DNA of 64,000 nucleotides from Plantibacter flavus (GTDB taxonomy: Bacteria; Actinomycetota; Actinomycetes; Actinomycetales; Microbacteriaceae), in assembly GCF_002024505.1 (NCBI RefSeq), contig NZ_CP019402.1:3224001-3288000 (forward strand), read 5' to 3'. Position 1 is the first letter of the stretch. The number at the start of each line of letters is the position of its first letter. The notes below the pieces were generated by a model. It was not told the DNA's origin, searched no databases, and worked only from the letters and a program-made list of their open reading frames with translations. Of the stretch, positions 55,442-63,387 are shown in pieces. The position numbers and the translations under genes were made by a program.

Positions 55442-56086
55442 ATGACCATCGACACCAGCACCGAGGCCCCAGCGGCCACCGGCACCGACGCACCCGTGCG
55501 CGGCCTGCGCAGCAAGCGGGCGAAGGCGATCCTGGCCGGCGGGCTGGTGCTCGGCGTCGGTGCGGCGATCACGCTCGCGGCCTGGAACGATTCCGAGTTC
55601 GCGACCGGGATCTTCGCCGGTGGTGGGTTCGGCATCGAGGGCAGCACGGACGGCACCGCCTTCACCGAACACCCGACCGAGGCGGCGGCCGCCCCGCTCA
55701 CCTTCGCGGTGGAGGCCGACAACCTGGCACCCGAAGAGCCCGTCTACGCCGGGTTCGCCGTCCAGCTGACCGCCGCGTCGACGTACGCCGGCACGGTGGA
55801 CATCACGGCCACGAGCGGAGCCGCGATCGCCTCCTCGCTCAGCTACTCCGTCGTGGAGACCACCACGTTCGGCTGCGACGCCACGAGCTTCGCCGCCGGT
55901 GACCCGCTCGTGACGGACGCCGCGACCACGTCGAGCACAGCCGCGGACATCTTCACGCTCGGTGCCGTCACCACGCCGGTGTTCCTCTGCTTCGAGGTCA
56001 CCCCGGCGGCGAGCCTCCCGCAGTCGTCGCCGAGCGGCACCGTCGTCTGGGAGTTCGCGGCCGAGTCCACCACCCCGCTGCCGTGA
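55442..56086 (+). CDS. SipW-type signal peptide surface protein 1
   Basis: A 214-residue exported protein with the SipW-dependent signal layout: basic RSKRAKAI, a hydrophobic stretch (LAGGLVLGVGAAITLAAW), then NDSEFATGIF. In Bacillus the signal peptidase SipW cuts this type in TasA/TapA, fibre proteins of the biofilm matrix. The mature part is a beta-rich domain with Cys residues near 145 and 180. An AGGGGG stretch lies upstream of the ATG. First gene of a four-gene operon; its stop overlaps the next start as GTGA. Fibre formation is inferred, not shown. Confidence 0.82.
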   Translation: MTIDTSTEAPAATGTDAPVRGLRSKRAKAILAGGLVLGVGAAITLAAWNDSEFATGIFAGGGFGIEGSTDGTAFTEHPTEAAAAPLTFAVEADNLAPEEPVYAGFAVQLTAASTYAGTVDITATSGAAIASSLSYSVVETTTFGCDATSFAAGDPLVTDAATTSSTAADIFTLGAVTTPVFLCFEVTPAASLPQSSPSGTVVWEFAAESTTPLP

Positions 56087-56754
56087 CCCGCGGCGGGACG
56101 GCGATCATGGGACGGCACACCCCGGCGGCAGGCAGACACCACCGCACCGACGAACGACGGAGCACATCGCGTTACACGAAGGCCAGGGCGGCCCTCGCGG
56201 CAGCGCTCGTGCTGGGCGTCGGGACCTCGCTCACCCTCGCGGCCTGGAGCGACGACGAGTTCGGGACGGCGACCTTCGCGGCCAGCACCTTCGCCGTGGA
56301 GTCGCAGACCTCGTCGTCGACCTGGGCGGCTCACGAGGCGGCGAACCCCGCCACGCTGGTCTTCAACGCGACCGCCATGTCGCCGGGGTTGTCGCAGTTC
56401 GCCTTCATCGACATCCGCACGACCGCCGCGACGAACATCGGTGGGACGGCGGCGCTGTCCGCGGTCTCGGCGGCGACGGGCACCCTCCTGCCGCAGCTCG
56501 AGTACCGCGTGGTCACGACGGCGGCGGGCACGGCCTGCAACGCCGCCGCGTTCACCTCGGCGACCGTCCCCGCCTACACCGCGTCGTTGTCGACGGGCAC
56601 GACGCCGCCGACGGCGACCGGAGCACTCACGGCGGCCGGCGGTTCGACGGTGCGCTTCTGCTTCGACGTGCGGGTGAAGGCGGGCACGGCCTCCAGCTTC
56701 CAGGGTGGAACGGCGTCGGCGACGTGGCAGTTCACCAGTACCTCCAGTTCCTGA
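56083..56754 (+). CDS. SipW-type signal peptide surface protein 2
   Basis: A 223-residue paralogue in layout: SRYTKARAALAAALVLGVG, a hydrophobic segment and LAAWSDDEFGTATF, then a beta-rich mature domain with LEYRVVTTAAGTACNAA and FCFDVRVKAG. The GTG start overlaps the preceding stop (GTGA), which supports coupling; an ATG at 56107 is the alternative. The mature region shares the two-Cys pattern of the first protein, so the two could be a major and a minor fibre subunit, an inference. Confidence 0.8.
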   Translation: MTRGGTAIMGRHTPAAGRHHRTDERRSTSRYTKARAALAAALVLGVGTSLTLAAWSDDEFGTATFAASTFAVESQTSSSTWAAHEAANPATLVFNATAMSPGLSQFAFIDIRTTAATNIGGTAALSAVSAATGTLLPQLEYRVVTTAAGTACNAAAFTSATVPAYTASLSTGTTPPTATGALTAAGGSTVRFCFDVRVKAGTASSFQGGTASATWQFTSTSSS

Positions 56755-56764
56755 TCGGAGCACC

Positions 56765-58117
56765 GTGACCCGTCCCTCCACGGAAGCGATCGACGCCACC
56801 GAGCGGCAGCAGCCCCGCCGCTCGGTGGCGTCGATCGTCGGAGACACCCTGCTCAACCTCGCCGCCGTCGGCGGGGTGGTCTGCATCGTGCTCGTCATCC
56901 TCGCGACCTGCTTCAACGTGACCCTCATCATGTTCAAAACCGGTTCCATGAGCCCGACGATCCCCACCGGCTCACTCGCGCTCGTCCGCGAGATCCCGGC
57001 ATCCGACATCGCGGTCGGCGACGTCGTGACAGTCGACCGCGCCGGCCAGCTGCCCGTCACCCACCGCGTCACCTCGGTGAGCGGCGGCGTCGACACCGCA
57101 GGACCACAACGCACGATCACCATGCAGGGCGATGCGAACCGGTCGGAGGACCCCGAGCCGTACACGGTCTCGACGGTCCGCCTCGTGCTCGCCTCGGTGC
57201 CCGGGCTCGCGTACCTCGTCGTGTGGTTGTCCAACCCGTGGGTCCTCGGCGGACTGACGCTCAGCTGTTCGGCCCTCGTCATGTGGGCGTTCTGGCCACG
57301 ATCGGATCGCAAGCGCCCGCCGGGTGGTGACGGAGGAGTGGGCGGCGGCGGTCGTCCTGCTCCGCGGCGCCGCTCGGCCGCTGCCGGTGCCGTCGCCGAC
57401 GGAGCCGGACCACGACCGGCTCGCCACGCCGCGCTCCGCTGCTCACCGGTCGCCCTGCTCCTCGGAGCCGGCCTCGCGATCGGCGGCGCCGCTCCTGCCC
57501 ACGCCGAGCCGACGGTGGACGTCATCGCCGGCGAGGCGGTCGTGCTCACCTCGATCGGCGACCCGTCGGCCATGCGGTCCCTCACCCCGGGTCGGTCGAC
57601 GCCCTGGGAGGTGGGCATCACGACCAAGCCGGAGGCGACACCGGGCTCCATCGACGTGACCATGGTCGGCTCGGGCTCGACCGAGCTCGGGCTCGTCATG
57701 GCGGTCGACGCCTGTTCCGTCCGCTGGACCGCAGCCGGCTGCGTCGGCACCGTCACCCACCTGTTCGACGAGATGGCGGTGCCCGTCGACGGTGTCGAGC
57801 GCGCGGTCCTGTCGATGAGGAGCACCGAGGCGTGGTGGCTGAAGTTCGACGTCCGGATGCCGTCCGGTGCAGCGGTGGCGAACGCCTCGGTCGCCCTCAC
57901 GGTCACGGCCGAGGGCATCGGTGACGACGTCTCGGTCTCGCCCGGCCCGATCACCACGCTCCCCCGCACCGGCGCGAGCATCGAGTTCGCGGTCTGGGCG
58001 GCTGCGGGAGCGATCCTGATCGGTCTCGTCGGCGCGTGGTTCGGCGCGCTGCGACAGCATTCGCGTTCGGCGAAGCGTACGACGATCCTGCGGGCCGATG
58101 ATGCGACGGCGGGGTGA
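56765..58117 (+). CDS. SipW-like signal peptidase I fused to an LPxTG-anchored extracellular domain
   Basis: A 450-residue protein in two parts. Residues 1-195 are a signal peptidase of the SipW/ER type: membrane helix about 28-50, catalytic Ser61 in GSMSPT, His100-Arg101 (VTHRV) in place of the usual Lys, GDANRSEDP, and a second membrane helix about 155-180. After a Gly/Pro/Arg linker (about 188-225) comes a signal-peptide-like segment ending AAPAHA, a domain of about 150 residues with two Cys, and LPRTG near 399 with a hydrophobic segment. Such proteins are normally separate genes, so this is an unusual fusion in one open frame. GGAG precedes the GTG at 56765. It probably processes the neighbouring SipW-type proteins. 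Confidence 0.85.
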   Translation: MTRPSTEAIDATERQQPRRSVASIVGDTLLNLAAVGGVVCIVLVILATCFNVTLIMFKTGSMSPTIPTGSLALVREIPASDIAVGDVVTVDRAGQLPVTHRVTSVSGGVDTAGPQRTITMQGDANRSEDPEPYTVSTVRLVLASVPGLAYLVVWLSNPWVLGGLTLSCSALVMWAFWPRSDRKRPPGGDGGVGGGGRPAPRRRSAAAGAVADGAGPRPARHAALRCSPVALLLGAGLAIGGAAPAHAEPTVDVIAGEAVVLTSIGDPSAMRSLTPGRSTPWEVGITTKPEATPGSIDVTMVGSGSTELGLVMAVDACSVRWTAAGCVGTVTHLFDEMAVPVDGVERAVLSMRSTEAWWLKFDVRMPSGAAVANASVALTVTAEGIGDDVSVSPGPITTLPRTGASIEFAVWAAAGAILIGLVGAWFGALRQHSRSAKRTTILRADDATAG

Positions 58118-58619
58118 TGGTGGCAGCGGTGTCCTCGGATGGCACCGCCGGATCGCCGCGGCGACCATCGCCGTCGCGATGACGGTGCTGCTCACGCATC
58201 CTGCCCCAGCGCCGGTCGATGCGGCCTGGGCAGATCCCGAGTTCGGGACGGGTAGTTTCACCGCGGCCACCGTGCCGTCTCCGACGTTCTCCAGCTGCAC
58301 CTTCAATCCGAACGCCGTCGGACTCCTCTCCTCGTACACCATCGTGTACACGATCCCAGCCGGTTACACGATCAACTACGCCTATTCAGCGAACGCCTCG
58401 TTCACTCCCAACACGGTCATCTCCCCGACGTCCACGAGCGGCACGACGACCGTGACCTCGACGTTCAGCCTGGGGCTCCTCGGGGGTCTCCTCGGCTCGA
58501 ACGTCTACATCGGCGCGCGGCTCACCCTGCCGTCGACGACCTGGTCTTCGCCCTACCGGGTTGTGAGCGGCACATCGAACGCTCTCGGAACGAACGGCGC
58601 CTGCGCGGTCATCCCGTAG
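58098..58619 (+). CDS. SipW-type signal peptide surface protein 3
   Basis: A 173-residue protein with a basic start, a hydrophobic segment (about 18-40) and the cleavage region AAWADPEFGTGSFTA, close to those of the other two substrates. The mature part is Ser/Thr-rich with two Cys (near 65 and 168) that could form a disulphide. Its first 20 bases overlap the signal peptidase gene, so it is the last gene of the operon. ATG at 58098 or 58101. No known domain is recognised in the mature part. Confidence 0.75.
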   Translation: MMRRRGDGGSGVLGWHRRIAAATIAVAMTVLLTHPAPAPVDAAWADPEFGTGSFTAATVPSPTFSSCTFNPNAVGLLSSYTIVYTIPAGYTINYAYSANASFTPNTVISPTSTSGTTTVTSTFSLGLLGGLLGSNVYIGARLTLPSTTWSSPYRVVSGTSNALGTNGACAVIP

Positions 58620-58632
58620 CGAGTGCACCGTG

Positions 58633-59631
58633 TCACCCGGCCGAGGACTCCCGCACGACGAGCTCGAAGCCGGCGAGCACCCGCCGCCCAGGCCCGACGT
58701 GCCCGGCCACGCGTTCGACCAGCATGGCGACGGCCTCGCGGGCGATGGCCTCCTTGTCGGGCGCGACCGTCGTCAGTGACCGCATCGCATACCGGCCGTC
58801 CTCGATGTCGTCGAAGCCGACCACCGCCAGGTCGCGCGGGATGTCGACGCCGCGATCCCACGCCGCACGCATCGCGCCCAGCGCCATGAGGTCGTTGAAA
58901 CAGAACACGCCGTCGGGCGGATCGCCGGCGTCGAGCATGCGCCCCATGACGGTCTCACCGCTCGCGCGATCGTATTCCCCTTCGGCCATATAGCGGTTCG
59001 GGTCGAGTCCGGCCTCCTGCATGGCCCTCGTGAATCCGTCCACGCGCTGCTTCGCGGTGCCCGTGGAATGGGCCTGCCGACCGATGGCTCCGATGCGGGT
59101 GCATCCACGTTCGATCAGGTGTCGGGTCGCCACGTAGGCAGCCTCGGTGCCGTCGATGGCGACATGGTCCGCGCTCGCGCCATAGTCGCGCTCGCCGAGC
59201 AGGACGATCGGCTGCGTCGCGGCGGCGGCTTCGACGTCGGCGGCTGTGAGGTTGAGGGCGTTGAGCAGCACGCCGTCGAACGTCGAGGACACCGCTCCCC
59301 CGGTGAGCACCGCGCGCTCCCGTTCCGGATCGCCGTTCGTCTGGTCGACGACGAGGGTGAGCGAGCGTTTCGTGAGTTCAGGGATGAGGCAGCGGGCGAG
59401 GTCGGAGAAGTACGGCACATCGAGCTCGGGGACGACGAGCGCGATGAGTCCACTGCGGTTGTTGCGGAGCCCCCTCGCGTGCGGATTGGGCCGATAGCCG
59501 AGCTCGTCGATGACCGCCTGCACGCGCTTGCGGGTCTCGGCACCGACCCGCCCCGGCAGGTTCACGACGTCCGAAACCGTCCGCTGGGAGACACCGGCCG
59601 CCTGCGCGACATCCCGTGCGGTCACTGCCAT
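58633..59631 (-). CDS. LacI family transcriptional regulator
   Basis: A 332-residue repressor with the HTH TARDVAQAAGVSQRTVSDVVN at residues 4-24 and a GYRPNPHARGL hinge, followed by the ligand domain (GLIALVVPELD, DGVLLNALN, GVFCFNDLMALGAM, VVGFDDIEDG). GGGAGG lies upstream. It is divergent from a sugar ABC operon, whose promoter contains a perfect 20-bp palindrome at 59739. It probably represses this operon and is released by a sugar. Confidence 0.92.
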   Translation of the reverse strand: MAVTARDVAQAAGVSQRTVSDVVNLPGRVGAETRKRVQAVIDELGYRPNPHARGLRNNRSGLIALVVPELDVPYFSDLARCLIPELTKRSLTLVVDQTNGDPERERAVLTGGAVSSTFDGVLLNALNLTAADVEAAAATQPIVLLGERDYGASADHVAIDGTEAAYVATRHLIERGCTRIGAIGRQAHSTGTAKQRVDGFTRAMQEAGLDPNRYMAEGEYDRASGETVMGRMLDAGDPPDGVFCFNDLMALGAMRAAWDRGVDIPRDLAVVGFDDIEDGRYAMRSLTTVAPDKEAIAREAVAMLVERVAGHVGPGRRVLAGFELVVRESSAG

Positions 59632-59738
59632 CCGTGCCTCCCCGTCGGTCGCGCACGCTCCACCGCGCGTCCGTCCTGACGCAAGCGTAGCGACTCCACG
59701 ACGTCCGGATCACCGCGGCAAGCCTTTTCCAACTGCGT

Positions 59739-59758
59739 CTTGTGCTACGTAGCACAAG
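59739..59758. promoter_or_regulatory. operator of the second LacI regulator
   Basis: CTTGTGCTACGTAGCACAAG, a perfect 20-bp palindrome, ends four bases before the -10 element TAGCGT (59763-59768). Bound repressor would cover the promoter of the permease operon. Confidence 0.82.
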
Positions 59759-59852
59759 CCGTTAGCGTGTCTCCCTGTCAGCACGGTCGCAGCGAGTCGA
59801 AGGAGATGCGCAGCATGTTCGAGAGCCCACCACCCACCACCCGAGCCGCCAC

Positions 59853-60794
59853 ATGAGCGCGCTCAACGAGCTGCGCGCGCTGCGGACGCCGAAGGGGGCG
59901 ATCAAGCACCGCGACGCCTCCGAGTTCCGGGACAACCGTGCGGCGCTCCTGTTCCTCGGGCCCTGGATCATCGGTTTCCTCGTCATCACGCTCGGGCCGG
60001 TCCTCGTCTCGCTCTACCTGTCGTTCACCGACTACAACCTCCTCCAGAACCCGAACTTCACCGGGCTGGAGAACGCGCAGCGGATGGTCGAAGACCCCCG
60101 CCTGCACCAGTCCCTCGGGGTGACCATCACCTACGTCGTGGTCTCGGTCCCGTTGCAGCTCATCGTCGCCCTGGCGATCGCGGTCCTCCTGGATCGCGGC
60201 ATGCGCGGGCTCTCGTTCTACCGGTCGGTGCTGTACCTGCCGTCACTCCTCGGCGGCAGCGTCGCGATCGCGGTCCTCTGGCGGCTCGTCTTCGGCTCGA
60301 GCGGACTCGTCAACGCGCTGCTCGCCGTCTTCGGCATCCAGGGCCCCGGGTGGATCTCCGAACCCGACACCGCGCTGTCGACGCTGATCATCCTGCACGT
60401 GTGGACGTTCGGCGCCCCGATGGTGATCTTCCTCGCCGGCCTCCGGCAGATCCCGCGACAGTACTACGAGGCGGCGTCGACGGACGGTGCCGGCCGGTGG
60501 ACACAGTTCCGGTCGATCACCCTGCCATTGCTCAGCCCGATCATCTTCTTCAACCTCGTGCTCGGGATCATCGGCGCGTTCCAGTCGTTCACGCAGGCCT
60601 ACGTGGTGTCGAACGGATCGGGCGGGCCGTCCGACTCGACGCTGTTCATCACGCTCTACCTGTACCAGAAGGGCTTCGGCAGCTTCCAGATGGGGTACGC
60701 GTCGGCGATCGCGTGGCTCCTGCTCATCATCATCGCCGCCGCCACGGCCATCAACTTCTGGGCCTCGAAGTATTGGGTGTTCTACGATGACTGA
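59853..60794 (+). CDS. sugar ABC transporter permease, MalF type
   Basis: A 313-residue inner-membrane permease with six predicted helices and the EAA motif YYEAASTDGAGRWTQFRSI. It heads a permease-permease-binding protein-glycosidase operon, with its promoter and operator at 59739-59768. It overlaps the next gene by eight bases. Confidence 0.94.
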   Translation: MSALNELRALRTPKGAIKHRDASEFRDNRAALLFLGPWIIGFLVITLGPVLVSLYLSFTDYNLLQNPNFTGLENAQRMVEDPRLHQSLGVTITYVVVSVPLQLIVALAIAVLLDRGMRGLSFYRSVLYLPSLLGGSVAIAVLWRLVFGSSGLVNALLAVFGIQGPGWISEPDTALSTLIILHVWTFGAPMVIFLAGLRQIPRQYYEAASTDGAGRWTQFRSITLPLLSPIIFFNLVLGIIGAFQSFTQAYVVSNGSGGPSDSTLFITLYLYQKGFGSFQMGYASAIAWLLLIIIAAATAINFWASKYWVFYDD

Positions 60795-61716
60795 CCTCAA
60801 GACCCGCCCCTCCTCCGAGGACGGCCTCTCACCCGATGCGGCCGCCCGTCGCGAGCGGGGCGACGCTCAGCGCGCCAAGCTCCTGCGCCGACAGCGGATC
60901 TCGAGCATCGGCAAGCACGCGCTGCTGATCCTGCTCGGGCTGCTGATGCTCTACCCCGTGCTGTGGATGGTGGCGTCCTCCCTCCGCCCGAACGGGTACA
61001 TCTTCGACAACCCGGGTCTCGTGCTCGACACCTTCGAGGCGTCCAACTACACGAACGGCTGGAACGCGCTCGCGCAGCCGTTCGGGAGCTACCTGGCGAA
61101 CTCGGCGATCGTGGTCGTCGGGTCGATCATCGGCAACCTGCTCACCTGCTCGCTCGCCGCGTACGGCTTCGCCCGGCTGCGGTTCCGGTTCAAGCGCCTC
61201 GCCTTCGCGGCGATGCTGCTCACCATGATGCTGCCGATCCACGTGCTGATCATCCCGCAGTACGTCATCTTCGCCCAGCTCGACTGGATCAACACCTACC
61301 TGCCGCTCATCGTGCCGAAGTTCCTCGCGACGGACGCGTTCTTCATCTTCCTCATGGTGCAGTTCATCCGCGGCATCCCGCGCGAGCTCGACGAGGCGGC
61401 GCGGATCGACGGAGCCGGTCACCTGCGGATCTTCGTGCAGATCATGCTCCCGCTCATGACCCCGGCACTCGCGACGACGGCGATCTTCACCTTCATCTGG
61501 ACGTGGAACGACTTCTTCGGACAGCTGATCTTCGTGACCGACCCCGACAAGTACACCGCGTCGGTCGCCCTCCGCTCGTTCGTCGACACCCAGTCGCAGT
61601 CGGACTACGGGGCGCTCTTCGCCATGAGCGTCGTCACCCTGTTGCCGGTCTTCCTCGCCTTCCTGTTCGGTCAGCGGTTCCTCCTCCGAGGCATCGCGAC
61701 CACCGGAGGCAAGTAG
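60787..61716 (+). CDS. sugar ABC transporter permease, MalG type
   Basis: A 309-residue permease with a basic cytoplasmic N-terminus, six predicted helices and the EAA motif ELDEAARIDGAGHLRIFVQI. The ATG at 60787 lies inside the end of the preceding gene. No ATPase gene follows, so the system must use one encoded elsewhere. Confidence 0.94.
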   Translation: MTDLKTRPSSEDGLSPDAAARRERGDAQRAKLLRRQRISSIGKHALLILLGLLMLYPVLWMVASSLRPNGYIFDNPGLVLDTFEASNYTNGWNALAQPFGSYLANSAIVVVGSIIGNLLTCSLAAYGFARLRFRFKRLAFAAMLLTMMLPIHVLIIPQYVIFAQLDWINTYLPLIVPKFLATDAFFIFLMVQFIRGIPRELDEAARIDGAGHLRIFVQIMLPLMTPALATTAIFTFIWTWNDFFGQLIFVTDPDKYTASVALRSFVDTQSQSDYGALFAMSVVTLLPVFLAFLFGQRFLLRGIATTGGK

Positions 61717-61747
61717 CCCCGGTCCCGACCCGTCCCCGATCCACAAC

Positions 61748-61771
61748 CCGGTCCCTGAGCCTGTCGAAGGG
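61748..61771. repeat. dispersed short repeat between permease and binding protein genes
   Basis: One full copy lies between the second permease and the binding protein gene, the same position as the inverted pair in the other sugar operon (26738-26796). Confidence 0.82.
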
Positions 61772-61801
61772 CCGACCGACCCACCCATGCAAAGGAGCAT
61801 C

Positions 61802-63130
61802 ATGCAACGCCAACCACGATCCCGGTCCCGTCTCCTCGGCTTCGCCGCCGCAACCGCCGTCTCGGCGCTCGCCCTCACCGGCTGCGCCGTCGGGGGCGGC
61901 AACGGCGACGCGTCCCTCAGCGACGAGGACGTCACCATCACCTTCAACTGGTGGGGTGCCACGGCCCGCGACGAGCGGACCCGCGCCGCCATCGACCTCT
62001 TCCAGAAGAAGTATCCGAACATCACCGTCAAGGGCCAGTCCACCGAGTGGGGTGGCTACTGGGACAAACTCGCCACCACGGTCGCCGGCGGAGACGCCCC
62101 CGACGTCATGCAGTTCGACCAGCTCTACCTCGCCTCCTACGCCCAGCGCGGCGCCCTTGCCGACCTCGGCGAACTCGACGAGTTCCTCGACACCTCCGAC
62201 CTCAGCGCCGAGGTGCTCGACCAGGGCAAGGTCAAGGACGAGCTGTACGGCGTGCCGATCGGCGTGGGCACCGTCGGCCTCATGGTCAACCGGTCCATCT
62301 TCGAGCAGTACGGGATCCAGCTGCCCGACGCGACGACGTGGACCTGGGATGAGCTCAACGACGTCGCCCTGCAGGTGACCGAGGCCTCGGGCGGTGCGGT
62401 CCATGGCATGTCCCCGTTCGGCGGCGACATGCCGACCCTCACGCTCTGGGCGCGTCAGCACGGCAACGACATCTACGACAAAGACGGCAAGGTCATCCTG
62501 AAACCCGAGGTCGTGGAGAGCTATTGGCAGTACGCACTCGACCAGATCGAGAGCGGCGCGGCCCCGAGCGCTTCGCAGCTGGCCGAGGGCAACGGTGTGG
62601 CGATCGACCTCATGGACATGAGCACGGGCAAGGTCGCGATGACCTTCCAGCCGTCGTCGGTGCTCACCGCGTTCCAGGCTGCCGCACCCGACCACCAGCT
62701 CGACATGCTCCCGTTCCCCGCGGCGAAGGACGCCTCCGAGGGATACCAGTACCTCAAGCCGTCGATGTACTGGTCGGTCTCGTCGAAGTCCGAGCACCCC
62801 GCCGAGGCGGCACTGCTGGTGGACTTCCTCACGACCGACACCGAGGTCGCGAAGCTCTTCAGCACCGAACGCGGCATGCCCGCGAACCCGGACTTCCAGA
62901 AGGCCATCGAACCCGACCTGACACCGACGGACCAGATCGTGGCGGGCGTCGTCGACGCCGCGCGCGAGGAGTCCGGCACCCCGCCGGCGATCACCCCCGT
63001 CGGCGGTGGTGACAGCGAGAAGATCCTCGGCCGCTACAACCAGGACGTCCAGTTCGGCAAGACCACCCCCAAGGAGGCCGCTGAAGCGTTCGTCGCCGAG
63101 CTGACGAAGGCCGTCGACGACGCCCGGTAG
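61802..63130 (+). CDS. sugar ABC transporter substrate-binding lipoprotein
   Basis: A 442-residue family 1 solute-binding protein with lipobox LALTGC (Cys28). VTITFNWWGATARDERTRAA opens the mature domain. The start at 61802 is chosen because AAAGGAG lies seven bases before it; an ATG at 61787 lies before that site. The ligand is unknown but is probably a glycoside cleaved by the GH2 enzyme encoded next. Confidence 0.92.
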   Translation: MQRQPRSRSRLLGFAAATAVSALALTGCAVGGGNGDASLSDEDVTITFNWWGATARDERTRAAIDLFQKKYPNITVKGQSTEWGGYWDKLATTVAGGDAPDVMQFDQLYLASYAQRGALADLGELDEFLDTSDLSAEVLDQGKVKDELYGVPIGVGTVGLMVNRSIFEQYGIQLPDATTWTWDELNDVALQVTEASGGAVHGMSPFGGDMPTLTLWARQHGNDIYDKDGKVILKPEVVESYWQYALDQIESGAAPSASQLAEGNGVAIDLMDMSTGKVAMTFQPSSVLTAFQAAAPDHQLDMLPFPAAKDASEGYQYLKPSMYWSVSSKSEHPAEAALLVDFLTTDTEVAKLFSTERGMPANPDFQKAIEPDLTPTDQIVAGVVDAAREESGTPPAITPVGGGDSEKILGRYNQDVQFGKTTPKEAAEAFVAELTKAVDDAR

Positions 63131-63140
63131 CGACTCCCCG

Positions 63141-63343
63141 CCCTTCGACAGGCTCAGCCCGTTCGGTCCCTGAGCCGAACTCCCGGTCCCTGAGCCGAAC
63201 TCCCGGTCCCTGAGCCGAACTCCCGGTCCCTGAGCCTGTCGAAGGGCCACCCCGGTCCCTGAGCAACCTCCCCGGTCCCTGAGCTTGTCGAAGGGCCACC
63301 CCGGTCCCTAAGCAACCTCCCCGGTTCCTGAGCCTGTCGAAGG
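63141..63343. repeat. tandem array of dispersed repeats before the GH2 gene
   Basis: About eight full or half units, with three consecutive CCGGTCCCTGAGCCGAACTC units and four full copies, fill most of the gap between the binding protein and GH2 genes. No gene is visible in this gap. Confidence 0.85.
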
Positions 63344-63387
63344 GCCGACGACACCTCCACCCACCACCACGCATCGGAACGACATCC

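Noticed and set aside
63141-63343. CRISPR-like or tandem promoter array
   Set aside because: The units are copies of the genome-wide dispersed repeat, irregularly spaced, with no spacers and no cas genes nearby.
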